A stretch of 64,000 nucleotides of DNA from assembly GCA_002179805.1 (NCBI GenBank), contig NAVB01000126.1:1-64000 (forward strand), read 5' to 3'. The translations under genes and the position numbers were made by a program. The DNA comes from Acanthamoeba lenticulata (Eukaryota; Discosea; Longamoebia; Acanthamoebidae). The notes under the pieces were generated by a model. That model was not told the origin of the DNA, did not search any database, and was given only the letters and a program-made list of their open reading frames with translations. This document shows, piece by piece, positions 61,658 to 64,000 of this stretch (its first letter is position 1; every line of letters starts with the position of its first letter).

Positions 61658-63790
61658 TCATGCCGAGGGGGCGTCCTTGACGTCCGCGCGAGCAGCCTCG
61701 GTGGCGTTGGCGGTCCCGGCGGCGGGCGTGTGCTGGTCCTCTGGGGTCGTGCCCGAGGATGGCGAAGCTTCAGCTCGTGGCGCCGACGCGTCGGAGACAA
61801 ACTTGCGTTCGATACAGAAGGCGGGCATCATCCGCTGACCACAGTAACAGCCGTTGCCCATCCAGTTCCAATAGCCCACCTTGTGATCTGGTGTCACCGC
61901 GTGATGTGAGCCACAAGACCTTGCGACGGGAGGAGGAAAGACAGGTATGCACGCGTACCACAGTCGGGGCAGCGCAGCTCGCCAAATACCTTCTGGAGCT
62001 TGCCCAGCCGCTCCTTGGTGATGAATTGCAGCGCCTCGCCCGTGCGTCGCGAATGGAACGACGACAGATATCGCACCCGCGCGTCGCTTTCCTCATTGCG
62101 CTTCTTTCCCTGCTCCTCATCATCTCCAACGATAGGGATCTAGCCAGGCCACGATGCCGTCATCAGTAAACGAAAGAACAAGCGGAGTAAAGGGTAAACC
62201 TACCTCTTCATCCTTCACGTTCTTGTGCTGTGCTAACATCCAATCGAGAGGTTGGATAAAAATCACATTGCACGCGATCGTTGGCCGTTTCTGAAATTTG
62301 GATTGTTTGCATTAGTCATCAAGCCGTGAACTCACAGGAAGAAACACACGGCTGCACCTTCTTGTGTGGCAGAACGTTGAGCTGCGTGAAGAGGACGCGA
62401 TTACATTGGCCACAGCCGTATGTCCTGCACAGAGGAATCAACTAGTCAGACTAACGAATCGATGCAACCAAAGGTTGTGGACACATGACACGCGCAGCGT
62501 GGATCGTACCGTTCAGGTAGCACGTCCGGAGCGAGCGTGTGTGGGTCTTTCGCGAAGCACTCGGCCGGTATTCGTCCCTCGCCTGTGCGTGGTGGCGTCC
62601 ACAATAAGCTTTTGATCGACCGAGACATCAACCTAAGGCCATACAACCGGGGAGCCAACGTACGCGATAGCTTGTGTGCAGAGTGGTACATGTGGGAGAT
62701 GTGTCGGACCATGGCGTAGTCTTGTTCCGCCCGTTTGCGCTGGTCCTCGTCGTCACAGCGCGTTGCTCGGGTGTCCTCGGCAGTCTTGGCGCGCGCTTCC
62801 TCATCATTGACGTCACACGCTAGGACCTCCTTGGCCTCAGCACAGTCGTCGTCTCGCCGAAGAAATGTGTCGCGCATGATGTGGAACAGGCGGAGCTGCT
62901 GAGCAAACGACGGGTTGGGACACACCTCTGACACGCGCAAACGGCAGAGCATGCGTTAACAAAGTCACAATATGCTTGGCTGCCTGGTGGGTCGGGAGGG
63001 TACTCGAGCGGGCTCGCTTGACGAGACAGTAAGCGTCCTCAGCACACATGTTAAGCTCGTCCATGACGAACGCTGGTTTGTGTTGTGTGGGTTCAATTTC
63101 AAGTTTATCAATACAGTTGGCGAACGCAATGTGTACCAATTACGACGGACGCGGAACGGGACATGCCGACCATGCTGCACAGAAAAAAAACACGACAAGA
63201 CCAGATTGTGAACAAGTGATACTTGGTGTCGGCTATGGGACAAAGGCCGCCACGGGGAAGGGGGAGCACGTACCACACCACCAGGACAGCCCCACCTTGG
63301 TTGCGGGCCTCGTGGATGAAGCTTGTCGTATCGCCAAAGTGCGACATGATGTCTTGCTCCTCTGTGTCGAGCACCTCATGCAGCACAAGGTAGGAAAATT
63401 CCTGATGGAGTGCATGGGAAAGTGTCGGTCACACTTCGGAGTGGTGGCCAAAAGTGGTGGTCCGCTGTAGGTACGTACGGTTGGGAATCGAGGTTGGATG
63501 TTGGCGGCAGCAATAAGAACGTGGGTTACTCCCTGCTCCTTGAGTTTTGTTGCATCCTCGGCGGCCTTGTAAGAGCCAAGGTAGAGGCCAGGCAAGATGA
63601 GGTTTGCATCCTCAAGAACAACCTTAGGCGCTGTGGCAGACTTGCTTCGTGGACGGCGCCCCTCCACGCTTGCCCCATGGCGCGGTTGTGCTGCTACGGC
63701 TGCATCTGTGTGCGATGCATCGCATCTCGTCTCTTCATCATCTTCGGCAGGCGTGACGCACAATTGCGGCCTCACAGATGTTGCCTTCAT
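61658..63790 (-). CDS. DUSP12: DUSP12/Yvh1-type dual-specificity phosphatase with zinc-binding C-terminus
   Basis: Atypical dual-specificity phosphatase; in yeast and humans it releases Mrt4 during 60S ribosome assembly through its zinc domain. Exons 63790-63479, 63401-63274, 63174-63137, 63072-63004, 62927-62510, 62424-62358, 62290-62204, 62139-61959, 61887-61658 give 509 aa in frame. DSP domain at residues about 40-190 (LILPGLYLGSYKAAEDATKL, MSHFGDTTSFIHEARNQGG, active site CMVGMSRS, CPNPSFAQQLRLFH). A charged insertion of about 110 residues follows, then the zinc domain: YGCGQCNRVLF, IACNVIFIQPLDWM, LRCPDCGHKVGYWNWMGNGC and CYCGQRMMPAFCIE. Cys pairs and order match DUSP12. The residue before the catalytic Cys is Val instead of His. 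N-terminus is basic and disordered. Confidence 0.93.
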
Positions 63791-64000
63791 TGAGCTTTGG
63801 CAAGTGTGTTCGATGCTGATCTCTCGAAACAAAACCAAATTCACAACAGGAACAGGGTCGCACAGGCGCGCGTTTACGCGAACGTGGCGCTGGTGGGCGT
63901 GCCCGTTTTCTGCTCAAGTGCATTGTCGCTCAAAAAACTGAAATGGCTTTTTCCAGTTTACAAAATGTGTGACTTTCCGTACAAACGTAGGCCAGCTTGG
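63791..64000. other. 5' flank of DUSP12, no gene seen
   Basis: 210 bases upstream of the DUSP12 ATG up to the window edge. The minus frame is open for about 18 codons above the ATG. Nothing else is supported. Confidence 0.4.

Noticed and set aside
1..64000. CRISPR arrays, insertion sequences, phage genes or other prokaryotic systems
   Set aside because: No regular spaced repeats, transposase or integrase motifs, Shine-Dalgarno-spaced gene strings or operons. Genes are interrupted by introns throughout.

Overview
The window is nuclear DNA of a GC-rich, intron-rich protist, most likely Acanthamoeba (A. castellanii or a close relative). The reasons are 26 of 27 genes with eukaryotic family relationships, short introns (about 40-210 nt) with an over-represented GTACG or GTGCG donor and a CAG or TAG acceptor, very tight gene packing, and an amoebozoan-looking gene set (a PAK-type kinase with a long proline-rich linker, a possible CudA-like transcription factor pair, plant-like DEG, LPA1 and TTM homologues). 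The species name is inference. I rebuilt splice models by hand. For 25 of the 27 genes the exon sums are an exact multiple of three or the partial model stays in frame; the exceptions are the BRAT1-like gene (one junction out of frame) and the ArfGEF (exons only partly worked out).

Layout. 0-10 kb: 5'-truncated-by-window PAK-family kinase (-), BRAT1-like HEAT protein (+), TSR3 (+), ubiquilin (+). 10-16 kb: a composite 2OG-oxygenase/F-box/actin-like gene (-), head-to-head with a sugar-binding-type F-box (FBA) gene (+), then an intronless CsbD-like protein (-). 16-25.7 kb: ZNF598/Hel2 E3 ligase (-), a uridine-kinase/CYTH (TTM) protein (-), divergent from eEFSec (+), then transcription factor candidate A (-). 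26.7-33 kb: an AMMECR1-TM-DnaJ fusion (-), an IAH1-like SGNH hydrolase (-), a membrane-anchored calponin-homology protein (+), and candidate B, the paralogue of A in opposite orientation (+). 33-45 kb: a 1.1 kb region of decayed coding sequence, a SMYD-type SET/MYND protein (-), complex I NDUFB10 (-), a four-EF-hand/MICAL monooxygenase fusion (-), thiamine pyrophosphokinase fused to a cysteine-rich domain (+), a small coiled-coil protein (-), a DEG/HtrA protease (+). 45-64 kb: PX-PH-RhoGAP (+), CCCH/F-box protein (-), Sel1-repeat protein (+), LPA1/2-phosphoglycerate-kinase-like protein (-), a very large BIG-type Sec7 ArfGEF (-), and DUSP12/Yvh1 (-).

How the genes relate. There are no operons. 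Functional themes recur: ribosome biogenesis and quality control (TSR3, ZNF598, DUSP12/Yvh1), ubiquitin/SCF (ubiquilin, three F-box proteins, ZNF598), translation of selenocysteine (eEFSec), and actin/Rho control (PAK, MICAL, calponin-like, RhoGAP, actin-like fusion). The most unusual content is a set of domain fusions: 2OG oxygenase-F-box-actin-like (10.2-13.2 kb), AMMECR1-TM-J domain (26.7-27.9 kb, a single uninterrupted exon), EF-hand-MICAL (37.0-39.9 kb), and TPK with a bacterial-looking CxxC domain (40.2-41.8 kb). Several introns are GC-AG. No rRNA, tRNA, CRISPR or intact mobile element was found.
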